From positions 2,790,001-2,854,000 of the forward strand of contig NZ_CP010849.1 of assembly GCF_000931445.1 (NCBI RefSeq): a DNA stretch of 64,000 bases, written 5' to 3'. A model generated the notes under the pieces. It was not told the origin of the DNA. It made no database searches and worked only from the letters and a program-made list of their open reading frames with translations. A program made the translations under genes and the position numbers. How positions within the stretch are numbered: the first letter of the stretch is position 1; every line of letters starts with the position of its first letter. Origin of the DNA: Streptomyces cyaneogriseus subsp. noncyanogenus. Lineage in GTDB: Bacteria > Actinomycetota > Actinomycetes > Streptomycetales > Streptomycetaceae. Positions 27,174 to 35,441 of the stretch are shown here, in pieces.

Positions 27174-28496
27174 ATGACGGACACCCTTCAGCGCTACCGG
27201 GAGTTCCGGATGCCCGACGTGGGCGAGGGACTGCGGGACGCGGAGATCATCCGCTGGCTGGTCGCGCCCGGTGACACGGTCGACGACGGCCAGCCCGTGT
27301 GCGAGGTGGAGACGGCCAAGGCCAGTGTCGAACTGCCGGTGCCGTTCGCGGGCGTGGTGCGCGACCTGTGCTTCCCGGAGGGGGCCACGGTCGCCGTCGG
27401 CACGCCCATCATCACCGTCGACACCCTCCCGCGGGCCGCGGACGCCGAGGCCCCCGCGCAGGCCAGGCCCCCCGCGGACGCCGGTGACCCGCAGGGCCGC
27501 ACGCCCGTGCTGGTCGGCTACGGCGCCGCTCCGGCGGCACCCGCCCGGCGGGCCCGGCGCCGGGCCGGCACCCCGGCCCCGGCCGCCCCAGTTACGGCCG
27601 CCCCGGCCGCGCCCGCCCTGCCGCTGGCCAAGCCGCCGGTGCGCAAGCTGGCCAAGGAGCTGGGCGTGGACCTGGCGGCGGTGGTGCCCACCGGGCCGCG
27701 CGGGGACATCACCCGCGCGGACGTCGAGGCCCTGGCCCCCGGCGGGGAGCGGCCGGACCTCTCCCCGGCGCCTCCCGCCCCGTCCGCGGAGGCGGCCGAC
27801 GAGACCCGGATCCCGGTCACCGGCGTGCGCCGGGCCACCGCGCGCGCCATGGTGGCCAGTGCCTTCACCGCGCCGCATGTGACGGAGTTCGTCACCGTCG
27901 ACGTCACCCGCACCATGAAGCTGATCGACCGGCTCAAGCGGCACCCGGACATGGCGGGGCGGCGGGTCGGCCCCCTGCTGCTGGCGGCGCGGGCGTTCAC
28001 GCTGGCGGTGCGGCGCCATCCGGAGATCAACGCCTCGTGGGACGAGGAGCGCCAGGAGATCGTCCGCAAGCGCCGGATCAACCTGGGCATCGCGGCGGCC
28101 ACGCCGCGCGGGCTGCTGGTGCCGGTCGTCGAGGACGCCGGCCACCGGACGCTGCCCGACCTCGCCACCGCCCTGGACGAGCTGGTGACCACCGCCCGCG
28201 AGGGCCGGACCCCGCCCGCCGCCCTGCGCGGCGGCACCGTGACGCTCACCAACATCGGCGTCTTCGGCGTCGACACCGGCACGCCGATCCTCAACCCGGG
28301 CGAGTCGGCCATCCTCGCCCTCGGCACCATCGCGCCGCGCCCCTGGGTGCACCGCGGCCGGGTCGTCCCGCGCCAGGTCACCACGCTGGCCCTCTCCTTC
28401 GACCACCGCCTGGTCGACGGCGATCTCGGCTCCCGTGTCCTGGCGGACACCGCGGCCCTGCTGCACGACCCGGACCTGCTCATCACCCGGGCCTGA
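27174..28496 (+). CDS. Dihydrolipoamide acyltransferase (E2)
   Basis: A 440-residue E2 with one lipoyl domain (residues ~8-82, lipoyl lysine in VETAKASVELP), an Ala/Pro-rich hinge, a peripheral-subunit-binding domain (~150-190, PPVRKLAKELGVDLAAVVPT) and a catalytic acyltransferase domain ending with the active-site motif FDHRLVDGDLG. It transfers the acyl group from E1 to CoA. No E3 (lipoamide dehydrogenase) gene follows, so the complex must borrow one from elsewhere in the genome. GAGG precedes ATG 27174 with short spacing to the E1 beta stop. Confidence 0.93.
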   Translation: MTDTLQRYREFRMPDVGEGLRDAEIIRWLVAPGDTVDDGQPVCEVETAKASVELPVPFAGVVRDLCFPEGATVAVGTPIITVDTLPRAADAEAPAQARPPADAGDPQGRTPVLVGYGAAPAAPARRARRRAGTPAPAAPVTAAPAAPALPLAKPPVRKLAKELGVDLAAVVPTGPRGDITRADVEALAPGGERPDLSPAPPAPSAEAADETRIPVTGVRRATARAMVASAFTAPHVTEFVTVDVTRTMKLIDRLKRHPDMAGRRVGPLLLAARAFTLAVRRHPEINASWDEERQEIVRKRRINLGIAAATPRGLLVPVVEDAGHRTLPDLATALDELVTTAREGRTPPAALRGGTVTLTNIGVFGVDTGTPILNPGESAILALGTIAPRPWVHRGRVVPRQVTTLALSFDHRLVDGDLGSRVLADTAALLHDPDLLITRA

Positions 28497-28679
28497 CGGA
28501 CCCGGCGGCCAGCCCCGCCCGGCCGCCCGCGGCCGGCCTCGCGGACGCCGCCTCCCGCACGCCCCGCCCCGCGAACCCCCGCCCCGCGGACACCCCGGTC
28601 CGCGGGGGCCGACCGAACTCGACCGAAAACAGACCGCGCTCGACTGGACCCACCCGACCTCGACCGAAAGAGAACGACG

Positions 28680-30071
28680 ATGTTGGACGCTCCCCGCCCG
28701 CCCGTCGCGCCGCCCTCGCCGGGCCCCGCCGCTCCGCCCGCCCGGATCGGGCTGTGCACGGCGGTGGTCGCGCTCGGCGGGCTGCTGTTCGGATTCGACA
28801 CCGGGGTGATCTCGGGGGCGCTGCTGTTCATCCGTACCGACTTCGGCCTGAACTCGTTCGAGGAGGGCGCCGTGATCTCGGCGCTGCTGCTCGGCGCGGC
28901 CGTCGGCGCGCTGGGCAGCGGGCGCCCCGCGGACCGGTTCGGCCGCAAGAAGGTGCTGGTCGCGATCGCGCTGACCTTCACCGCGGGGCTGCTCGCCGCC
29001 GTCCTGGCCGACGGCTTCCCGGCCCTGGTGGCGGCCCGCGCGGTGCTCGGGCTCGCGGTGGGCAGCGCCTCCACCGTCGTCCCGCTGTACCTGGCCGAGA
29101 TCGCCCCGCCGCGGCTGCGCGGACGGCTGGTCACCGCCAATCAGATCCTGCTGACGGTGGGCATCCTGGTGTCCTACCTCATCAACCTGGCCTACGCCGA
29201 CAGCGCCGACTGGCGGGCCATGTTCGCCGTCGGGCTCATCCCGTCGGTCGCGATGGTGGTGGGCACCCTGGCGATCCCGGAGAGCCCCGAATGGCTGCGC
29301 ACCCGCGCCACCGCGGGGGCCGCACCGGTCCCTCCCGCCCCCGGCCGGCGCCCCGCCCCGCCCCGGCCGTCCGCCGGACTGCTGTCCCCGGCGGCCCGGC
29401 CCGCCCTGGTGATCGGGGTGACGCTGGCCGCGGCGCAGCAGTTCGGCGGCATCAACAGCATCATCTACTACGCCCCGAGCATCATGTCGCGGGCGGGTCT
29501 GCCCGCGGCCAACTCGATCACGTACTCGGTGGTGATCGGCACCGTCAACGTGCTGATGACGATCGCGGCCGTGCCGCTGATCGACCGGGCCGGCCGGCGT
29601 CCGCTGCTGCTGTCCTCGCTGGCCGGGATGGCCCTCTCGCTGGTCGCCCTGGGCGTGGCGCTCGGGCTGCCGTCGAGCCCGGCGGCCAATGTGACGGCCC
29701 TGGTGTTCATGGTGACCTACGTGGCCTCGTTCGCCATCGGGCTCGGGCCGGTCTTCTGGATCCTGGCGGCGGAGCTGTTCCCGCCGGAGAGCAGGGCGCG
29801 CGGCGGAGCGGTGTGCGCGCTGGTGAACTGGGCGGCCAACTTCGTGGTGGGCCAGATGTTCCTGCCGGCCGCGGACCTCGTCGGGGAGAGCTGGGTGTTC
29901 TGGTTCTTCGCGGCGGTGTCGACCGCCGCCGTGGTCTTCGTCCTGCGCACGGTGCCCGAGACCAAGAACCGCTCGCTGGCCGAGGTGCAGCGGGAGCTGG
30001 CGGCCCGGTCCGGACGCCCGGCCGGCGACCGCCTCACCACGCGGACGCCGGTGCCGTCGGCGCGGGGCTGA
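28680..30071 (+). CDS. Sugar-porter family MFS transporter
   Basis: A 463-residue, 12-helix transporter of the sugar porter family, with its diagnostic motifs: GGLLFGFDTGVISGALLF (helix 1), ADRFGRKK, IPESPEWL, QQFGGINSIIYYAP (helix 7, sugar binding), DRAGRRPLL and PETKNRSLAEVQ. It probably moves a hexose, inositol or cyclitol with protons. As the last gene of the arm it may import a precursor or export or recover a cyclitol. A 182-base Pro-coding-like spacer without obvious signals separates it from E2, so it may have its own promoter. Confidence 0.9.
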   Translation: MLDAPRPPVAPPSPGPAAPPARIGLCTAVVALGGLLFGFDTGVISGALLFIRTDFGLNSFEEGAVISALLLGAAVGALGSGRPADRFGRKKVLVAIALTFTAGLLAAVLADGFPALVAARAVLGLAVGSASTVVPLYLAEIAPPRLRGRLVTANQILLTVGILVSYLINLAYADSADWRAMFAVGLIPSVAMVVGTLAIPESPEWLRTRATAGAAPVPPAPGRRPAPPRPSAGLLSPAARPALVIGVTLAAAQQFGGINSIIYYAPSIMSRAGLPAANSITYSVVIGTVNVLMTIAAVPLIDRAGRRPLLLSSLAGMALSLVALGVALGLPSSPAANVTALVFMVTYVASFAIGLGPVFWILAAELFPPESRARGGAVCALVNWAANFVVGQMFLPAADLVGESWVFWFFAAVSTAAVVFVLRTVPETKNRSLAEVQRELAARSGRPAGDRLTTRTPVPSARG

Positions 30072-30140
30072 CGACCGCGCCGGCGACACGGCCGGCGCGC
30101 CGCCCGGCACGAAGGCGCCGCCCGCACGGACGCACATGAA

Positions 30141-30177
30141 CAGGGGCCCCCGGATCCGCCCGGACCGGGGGCCCCTG
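30141..30177. terminator. Shared terminator between the MFS and TetR genes
   Basis: A perfect 13-bp stem CAGGGGCCCCCGG/CCGGGGGCCCCTG with an 11-base loop lies in the 116-base gap between convergent genes and ends eleven bases before the TetR stop. Confidence 0.75.
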
Positions 30178-30187
30178 CCCGGTCCGG

Positions 30188-30808
30188 TCAGCGCCGCGTC
30201 TCGCCGGTGAGCCCCGGCCGTCCCGTCCCGCTCAGCCCGTACAGCACGAGGTCCCAGACGTCCTCCGGCGTGGCCCGCCCCGGCGCTCCGGGGGGCCGGG
30301 CGCCGGCCCGCCCGATCTCCACCCAGCTCCCCTCCACCAGCCAGGTGAGCAGCGCGGCCACGGTGACCGGCGGCGCGTCCGGCCGCAACTCCCCGGCCTC
30401 GGCGGCCCGTTCCAGCAGCATCCGCAGCGCGGGCACCCATTCCCTGGCCAGCTCCTGCTCCGCCGCCTCCCGCGGGCCGTCGCGCTCCAGGCGCACCGCG
30501 GCCCGGACGACGACGTCGCCTTCCATCAGCCGCACGAGGGCGGCGGTCAGCCCGGCGAGCGTCTCCAGGGGCGCGCCGGTACCGCCGGTGAACTCCCGCA
30601 CCACCGGGGCGAGCGCCTTGCGCCCTTCCGCGCACACGGCGCGGGCCAGGTCTGCCTTGGTGCGGAAGTGGAAGGTCAGCGCACCCATCGAAGCCTGCGC
30701 GCCCTTGCTGATCCGGGCCAGGGAGGCACCCTCGTACCCGCGGCGGTCGAACTCCTCCGCCGCCGCGTGGATCAGCGCCTCCTGGGTCCGAGCGGCTCTC
30801 TGCTGCAT
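30188..30808 (-). CDS. Second ArpA-like TetR regulator (butyrolactone receptor or pseudo-receptor)
   Basis: A 206-residue TetR protein with an N-terminus of the gamma-butyrolactone receptor type: QQRAARTQEALIHAAAEEFD, then GALTFHFRTKADLARAV. In true receptors the last motif reads GALYFHF; here Tyr is Thr. ATG 30808 matches family starts; ATG 30832 is possible but its GGAG is too close. The ligand domain keeps a Trp in LLTWLVEGSWVEIG. It lies at the far end of the cyclitol locus, diverges from a transposase-like gene, and may be a pathway-specific repressor answering the signal made at 7.2-10.7 kb. Confidence 0.87.
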   Translation of the reverse strand: MQQRAARTQEALIHAAAEEFDRRGYEGASLARISKGAQASMGALTFHFRTKADLARAVCAEGRKALAPVVREFTGGTGAPLETLAGLTAALVRLMEGDVVVRAAVRLERDGPREAAEQELAREWVPALRMLLERAAEAGELRPDAPPVTVAALLTWLVEGSWVEIGRAGARPPGAPGRATPEDVWDLVLYGLSGTGRPGLTGETRR

Positions 30809-30969
30809 GAAAACTGACTCTCTCTTCCTCATTGCTCCGGTCCGGCCGCCCCGGCGCTCGTCCCACGGGTGCCGGCGGCCGCCGGCGGCGACGGACATCC
30901 GAGTCTGACGTTCCCCCGGCCGACGCGGTGATGAGGCACCAACTCGCCAAAGTCGTCGAGACTCGGCGC

Positions 30970-30990
30970 GAAACAAAGCAAACGTTCTCT
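30970..30990. promoter_or_regulatory. Weak ARE-like element between the second receptor and the transposase-like gene
   Basis: This AT-rich patch contains AAACAAAG followed by AACGTTCTCT. It shares the AAC-A...CGTTCT-T framework of the two stronger sites at 8185 and 8316. It lies 47 bases upstream of the GTG at 31037 and could be the operator of the adjacent ArpA-like repressor. The match is only partial. Confidence 0.35.
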
Positions 30991-31036
30991 ATGCTTTTCT
31001 CGTTCGCCGGGATCGCACCGCACGAAGGGGGATGGA

Positions 31037-32239
31037 GTGTCAGCGATTCGAGAAGCCGGGAGAGGGCAGGACGGTCACTCGGCGCTCGCCGCGTTCAGCC
31101 GCCACCTGTTCGGACATCTGCCGCGCGCCGACCAGCAGCGGTGGGGGCACCTGTACCTGCACGGCCTGCTGGCCACGCCGGGCAAGAAGTCGCTGCGCCG
31201 CATGGCCGAGACGGTCACCTCGTCACCCACGACGGCATCGCAGTCGCTCCAGCAGTTCGTCAACGCCAGCCCCTGGGGCTGGGAGGCACCCCGGGCGGAG
31301 CTGCTGCGCTGGGCGGACCAGCGGATGCAGACGCACGCCTGGACCCTGGCCCCGACCGTGCTGCCCAAGCGCGGCGACCACTCCGTCGGAGTGCACCGCC
31401 GCTTCGTCCGCGAACAGGGCCGCACCGTCAACTGCCAGCTCGGCGTGGCGGTCTTCCTGGCGGGCGGTGACGGGCACGTCCCCGTCGACTGGCGTCTGCA
31501 CCTGCCCGAGCGCTGGGCGAGCGACGAGGTGGTCCGGCGCCGGGCGCGCATCCCCGAGCAGGCGCGTCCGCAACCGCTGTGGTCGCAGGCGCTGGAACTG
31601 GTGGAGTCGCTGGCCGCCCGGCCCGGTGTGGTCCCCGCACCCGTGGTCGCCGACCTGACCACGGTGACGGACGTGCGTCCCCTGGTCGAGCGGCTGGCCG
31701 GCCGCGGTCAGGGGTTCGTCCTGGCCGTCGACGGGCAGCTCCCCCTCACCCCCTCGCTGCGCGCCGCCCGGCCCGTCCGCGACTGGGCGGCGCCCGTCTC
31801 GGCCCGTCAGCTCCTGCTCCAGGGCGCCGCCCGGCACCCGGACGTGGCCATGATGCCCGGGCCGGACGGACGGCCCCGCCGCTTGCAGATCGCCTCGAGT
31901 CCGGCCGAGATACCCGGCCTGCGCCCCGCGGGCGGCCGGGCCTCCTTCCCGGGCCGGGTGTTCGCCACCTGGGACCCGGCCCGCCAGCGCCTCGGCCGGA
32001 TCTGGCTCACCAATCTCACCGACCGCCGGATGAGCGAACTGCTGGGGCTCACCGGCCTGCACTCCGGCAGTCTCGCCACGGTGACCACCCTGGGCGAGCG
32101 GTACGGCCTGCTCGACTTCGAGGGCCGGTCCTTCCCGGGCTGGCACCGCCACATGACCCTCGTCTCGGCCGCGTACGCCTACGCCCTGCTCTCGGGCGCC
32201 CCGGCCGTCTCCTCCGTCCTGTGGCGGGAGGCCGCCTGA
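31037..32239 (+). CDS. IS701-type transposase-derived protein with degenerate catalytic motifs
   Basis: A 400-residue protein of the IS701/DDE_5 type: FSRHLFGHLPRADQQRWGHL, then KRGDHSVGVHRRFVREQGRT and NCQLGVAVFLAGGDGHVPVD. In active members of this family, as I recall them, the first Asp lies in a DETGF-like motif just before the GDHSVGV equivalent; here the text is LAPTVLPKRG. The second Asp may survive in VVADLTTV. The region that normally carries the Glu (WxIEE) is shortened to GERYGLLDFEG. The GTG start has GAAGGGGGA upstream. I noticed no terminal inverted repeats. It looks domesticated, perhaps a regulator. Confidence 0.75.
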   Translation: MSAIREAGRGQDGHSALAAFSRHLFGHLPRADQQRWGHLYLHGLLATPGKKSLRRMAETVTSSPTTASQSLQQFVNASPWGWEAPRAELLRWADQRMQTHAWTLAPTVLPKRGDHSVGVHRRFVREQGRTVNCQLGVAVFLAGGDGHVPVDWRLHLPERWASDEVVRRRARIPEQARPQPLWSQALELVESLAARPGVVPAPVVADLTTVTDVRPLVERLAGRGQGFVLAVDGQLPLTPSLRAARPVRDWAAPVSARQLLLQGAARHPDVAMMPGPDGRPRRLQIASSPAEIPGLRPAGGRASFPGRVFATWDPARQRLGRIWLTNLTDRRMSELLGLTGLHSGSLATVTTLGERYGLLDFEGRSFPGWHRHMTLVSAAYAYALLSGAPAVSSVLWREAA

Positions 32240-32340
32240 CGCGCGCCCCGCGCCCGGGCCGGGCGCGGGGACCGTCATCGCCGGAGCGGCTCTCCCGTGG
32301 AAGGATGAGGCAGAACCACCCATGACGAGGAGATGACCGC

Positions 32341-34926
32341 GTGCCTGGCACAAACCTGACTCGCGAAGAGGCGCAGCAGCGGGCGAAGCTGCTCACCGTT
32401 GACTCGTACGAGATCGAGCTCGATCTCTCCGGCGCGCAGGAGGGCGACACCTTCCCGTCCGTGACCACCGTGCGCTTCGACGTCGCCGAGAAGGGCGCGG
32501 AGTCGTTCATCGACCTGGTGGCGCCGGCCGTGCGGGAGGTGACCCTCAACGGGGACCCGCTCGACCCCGCCGAGGTCTTCCGGGACTCCCGGATCGCCCT
32601 GCCCGGCCTGCTCCAGGGCCGCAACGTCCTGCGGGTGGTCGCCGACTGCGCGTACACCAACACCGGTGAGGGCCTGCACAAGTTCGTCGACCCGGTCGAC
32701 GACCAGGCGTACCTGTACACGCAGTTCGAGGTGCCGGACGCCCGCCGGGTCTTCGCCAGCTTCGAGCAGCCGGACCTGAAGGCGACCTTCCGGTTCACCG
32801 TGAGGGCCCCCGAGGGCTGGACGGTCATCTCCAACTCCCCCACGCCCGAGCCCGTGGACAACGTCTGGTCCTTCGCGCCGACGCCGCGGATCTCGACGTA
32901 CATCACGGCCCTGATCGTCGGCCCGTACCACTCGGTGCACAGCGTGTACGAGAAGGACGGCCGCACCGTCCCGCTCGGCATCTACTGCCGTCCCTCGCTC
33001 GCCGAGCACCTCGACTCCGACGCGATCTTCGAGGTCACCCGGCAGGGCTTCGACTGGTTCCAGGAGAAGTTCGACTACGCGTACCCGTTCGAGAAGTACG
33101 ACCAGCTCTTCGTGCCGGAGTTCAACGCGGGCGCGATGGAGAACGCGGGCGCGGTGACCATCCGCGACCAGTACGTCTTCCGCTCGAAGGTGACGGACGC
33201 GGCGTACGAGGTGCGCGCGGAGACGATCCTGCACGAGTTGGCCCACATGTGGTTCGGCGACCTGGTCACCATGGAGTGGTGGAACGACCTGTGGCTGAAC
33301 GAGTCGTTCGCCACGTACACCTCCATCGCCTGCCAGGCCGCCGCGCCCGGCTCGCGCTGGCCGCACTCGTGGACCACGTTCGCCAACTCCATGAAGACCT
33401 GGGCGTACCGGCAGGACCAGCTTCCCTCCACGCACCCGATCATGGCGGACATCCGCGACCTGGACGACGTGCTGGTCAACTTCGACGGCATCACGTACGC
33501 CAAGGGCGCCTCGGTGCTGAAGCAGCTCGTCGCCTACGTCGGCGAGGACGAGTTCTTCCGGGGCGTGCAGGCGTACTTCAAGCGGCACGCCTTCGGCAAC
33601 ACGCGCCTGTCGGACCTGCTGGGCGCCCTGGAGGAGACCTCCGGCCGGGATCTGAAGACCTGGTCGAAGGCGTGGCTGGAGACGGCCGGGATCAACATCC
33701 TGCGCCCCGAGATCGAGACGGACGGCGAGGACGGGACGGGGACCATCACCTCGTTCGCGATCCGCCAGGAGGCCCCGGCGCTGCCCGCCGGCGCCAAGGG
33801 CGAGCCGACGCTGCGCCCGCACCGGATCGCGGTCGGCTTCTACGACCTGGACGGCGAGGGCCGGCTGGTGCGCGTCGAGCGCGCCGAGCTGGACGTGGAC
33901 GGCGAGCTGACGGCCGTACCGCAGCTCGTCGGCAAGCGCCGCCCGGCGGTGGTGCTGCTCAACGACGACGACCTGTCCTACGCCAAGGTGCGCCTGGACG
34001 AGCGGTCGCTGGCCCGGGTCACCGAGCACCTCGGCGACTTCACGGAGTCGCTGCCGCGCGCCCTGTGCTGGGCGTCGGCCTGGGACATGACCCGGGACGG
34101 GGAGCTGGCCACCCGCGACTACCTGTCCCTGGTGCTCTCCGGCATCGGCAAGGAGTCCGACATCGGCGTGGTGCAGTCGCTGCACCGCCAGGTGAAGCTG
34201 GCCGTCGACCTGTACGCCGACCCGGCGGCCCGCGAGACGCTGCTGGCCCGCTGGACGGAGGCGGCGCTCACCCATCTGCGCACCGCCGAGCCGGGCGGCG
34301 ACCACCAGCTCGCCTGGGCGCGGGCGTTCGCCGCGACGGCCCGCACCCCGGAGCAGCTCGACCTGCTGGAGGGCCTGCTGGACGGGTCGCGGTCGGTCGA
34401 GGGCCTGGCCGTCGACACCGAGCTGCGCTGGGCGTTCGTGCAGCGGCTCGCCGCGGTGGGCCGCTTCGGCGAGGAGGAGATCGCCGCGGAGTACGCGCGC
34501 GACAAGACCGCCGCCGGTGAGCGCCACGCGGCCACCGCCCGGGCGGCCCGCCCGACGCCGGAGGCCAAGGCGGAGGCGTGGGCGTCGGTCGTGGAGTCCG
34601 ACAAGCTGCCCAACGCGGTGCAGGAGGCGGTCATCTCCGGCTTCGTCCAGACCGACCAGCGCGAGCTGCTGGCGCCGTACACGGAGCGCTACTTCGAGGT
34701 GCTGAAGGGCGTCTGGGAGTCCCGCTCGCACGAGATGGCCCAGCAGATCGCGGTCGGCCTGTACCCGTCGGTGCAGGTCACGCAGGACACGCTGGACCGG
34801 ACGGACGCCTGGCTGGCCTCGGCCGAGCCGAACGCGGCCCTGCGGCGGCTGGTCTCCGAGTCCCGCGCGGGCGTGGAGCGCGCCCTGCGGGCGCAGGCGG
34901 CGGACGCGGCGGCCGCGTCCGCCTAA
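32341..34926 (+). CDS. pepN: Aminopeptidase N (M1 metallopeptidase)
   Basis: An 861-residue cytosolic zinc aminopeptidase that trims N-terminal residues from peptides. The exopeptidase signature GAMEN occurs in FNAGAMENAGAVTIRD (~residue 262). The zinc site HELAHMWFGD with the third ligand in LNESFATY lies at ~300-325, and the transition-state Tyr is in ITYAKGASVLKQL. The ERAP1-like helical C-terminal domain fills residues ~530-860. The full M1 length and architecture are intact. GTG 32341 follows GAGGAG. It is a single-gene unit closed by the hairpin at 34939. Confidence 0.96.
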   Translation: MPGTNLTREEAQQRAKLLTVDSYEIELDLSGAQEGDTFPSVTTVRFDVAEKGAESFIDLVAPAVREVTLNGDPLDPAEVFRDSRIALPGLLQGRNVLRVVADCAYTNTGEGLHKFVDPVDDQAYLYTQFEVPDARRVFASFEQPDLKATFRFTVRAPEGWTVISNSPTPEPVDNVWSFAPTPRISTYITALIVGPYHSVHSVYEKDGRTVPLGIYCRPSLAEHLDSDAIFEVTRQGFDWFQEKFDYAYPFEKYDQLFVPEFNAGAMENAGAVTIRDQYVFRSKVTDAAYEVRAETILHELAHMWFGDLVTMEWWNDLWLNESFATYTSIACQAAAPGSRWPHSWTTFANSMKTWAYRQDQLPSTHPIMADIRDLDDVLVNFDGITYAKGASVLKQLVAYVGEDEFFRGVQAYFKRHAFGNTRLSDLLGALEETSGRDLKTWSKAWLETAGINILRPEIETDGEDGTGTITSFAIRQEAPALPAGAKGEPTLRPHRIAVGFYDLDGEGRLVRVERAELDVDGELTAVPQLVGKRRPAVVLLNDDDLSYAKVRLDERSLARVTEHLGDFTESLPRALCWASAWDMTRDGELATRDYLSLVLSGIGKESDIGVVQSLHRQVKLAVDLYADPAARETLLARWTEAALTHLRTAEPGGDHQLAWARAFAATARTPEQLDLLEGLLDGSRSVEGLAVDTELRWAFVQRLAAVGRFGEEEIAAEYARDKTAAGERHAATARAARPTPEAKAEAWASVVESDKLPNAVQEAVISGFVQTDQRELLAPYTERYFEVLKGVWESRSHEMAQQIAVGLYPSVQVTQDTLDRTDAWLASAEPNAALRRLVSESRAGVERALRAQAADAAAASA

Positions 34927-34938
34927 CGGAAACCTGGA

Positions 34939-34973
34939 GCGGGGGCGTCCGGTGCCGCACCGGGCGCCCCCGC
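34939..34973. terminator. pepN terminator hairpin
   Basis: A GC-rich stem GCGGGGGCG/CGCCCCCGC extended inward by CCGGTG/CACCGG, separated by a one-base bulge. It starts 13 bases after the pepN stop and lies before the convergent MerR gene. Confidence 0.7.
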
Positions 34974-35006
34974 CCGTGTGCGGACGTGCCGGACGCCGGC
35001 GCGGCG

Positions 35007-35378
35007 TCAGGCCGGCGTGCGCATCGCGGCGGACGCCCGCTCGGAGGCGTCCAGCAGGTCGCCGAGCGAGGCCCGGGCCGCCTGGAGCTCGGCGATGCGG
35101 GCGTCCAGGTCCCGAAGCTGCCGCCGCAGCAGGTCCTGGACGCAGGCGTCGACCTCCGGGCCGTCCCCGACGGCGCACGGCAGCACGTCGCGGATGACCT
35201 TCGTCGGGAGCCCCGCGGCCAGCAGGGCGCGGATCCGGGCGACCGTGGCGACGGCGTCGGCCGTGTAGTGGCGGTGGCCGCCGCCCGCCCGCCGGGAGGT
35301 GAGCAGGCCCTGTTCCTCGTAATAACGCAGCAGCCGGACGCTCACGCCCGTCAGCCGTGCCAGCTCACCGATCCTCAT
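35007..35378 (-). CDS. MerR-family transcriptional regulator
   Basis: A 123-residue regulator. The winged-helix DNA-binding domain is at the start: MRIGELARLTGVSVRLLRYY, then EEQGLL and RHYTADAVATVARI. A dimerisation coiled coil follows (LRRQLRDLDARIAELQAARA). A single Cys pair region, DVLPCAVGDGPEVDACV, could sense metal or redox but is not a standard metal loop. ATG 35378 was chosen because the MerR fold begins there. It diverges from the monooxygenase gene at 35442 with only 63 bases between, so it probably controls both from one operator. Confidence 0.9.
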   Translation of the reverse strand: MRIGELARLTGVSVRLLRYYEEQGLLTSRRAGGGHRHYTADAVATVARIRALLAAGLPTKVIRDVLPCAVGDGPEVDACVQDLLRRQLRDLDARIAELQAARASLGDLLDASERASAAMRTPA

Positions 35379-35403
35379 GTGGCGCACCTCACATGCGACG
35401 GAC

Positions 35404-35434
35404 TTGAACCTCACATCGGTGAGAGATTTTAGCG
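35404..35434 (+). promoter_or_regulatory. Candidate MerR-type promoter/operator
   Basis: A TTGAAC -35-like box at 35404-35409 is followed by a perfect palindrome CTCAC-ATCG-GTGAG (35410-35423) and a 19-base spacer before a weak TTAGCG -10. The over-long spacer with a dyad between the boxes is typical of MerR-activated promoters. The -10 is poor, so this is tentative. Confidence 0.45.
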
Positions 35435-35441
35435 TCGGAGC

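Noticed and set aside
26610..30950. 1446-residue minus-strand ORF across E1 beta, E2 and MFS
   Set aside because: It runs antisense to three well-supported enzymes and has only low-complexity Gly/Arg/His sequence.
31037..32239. Active insertion sequence
   Set aside because: Catalytic motifs look degenerate and I noticed no terminal inverted repeats or target duplication by eye, though this was not an exhaustive search.
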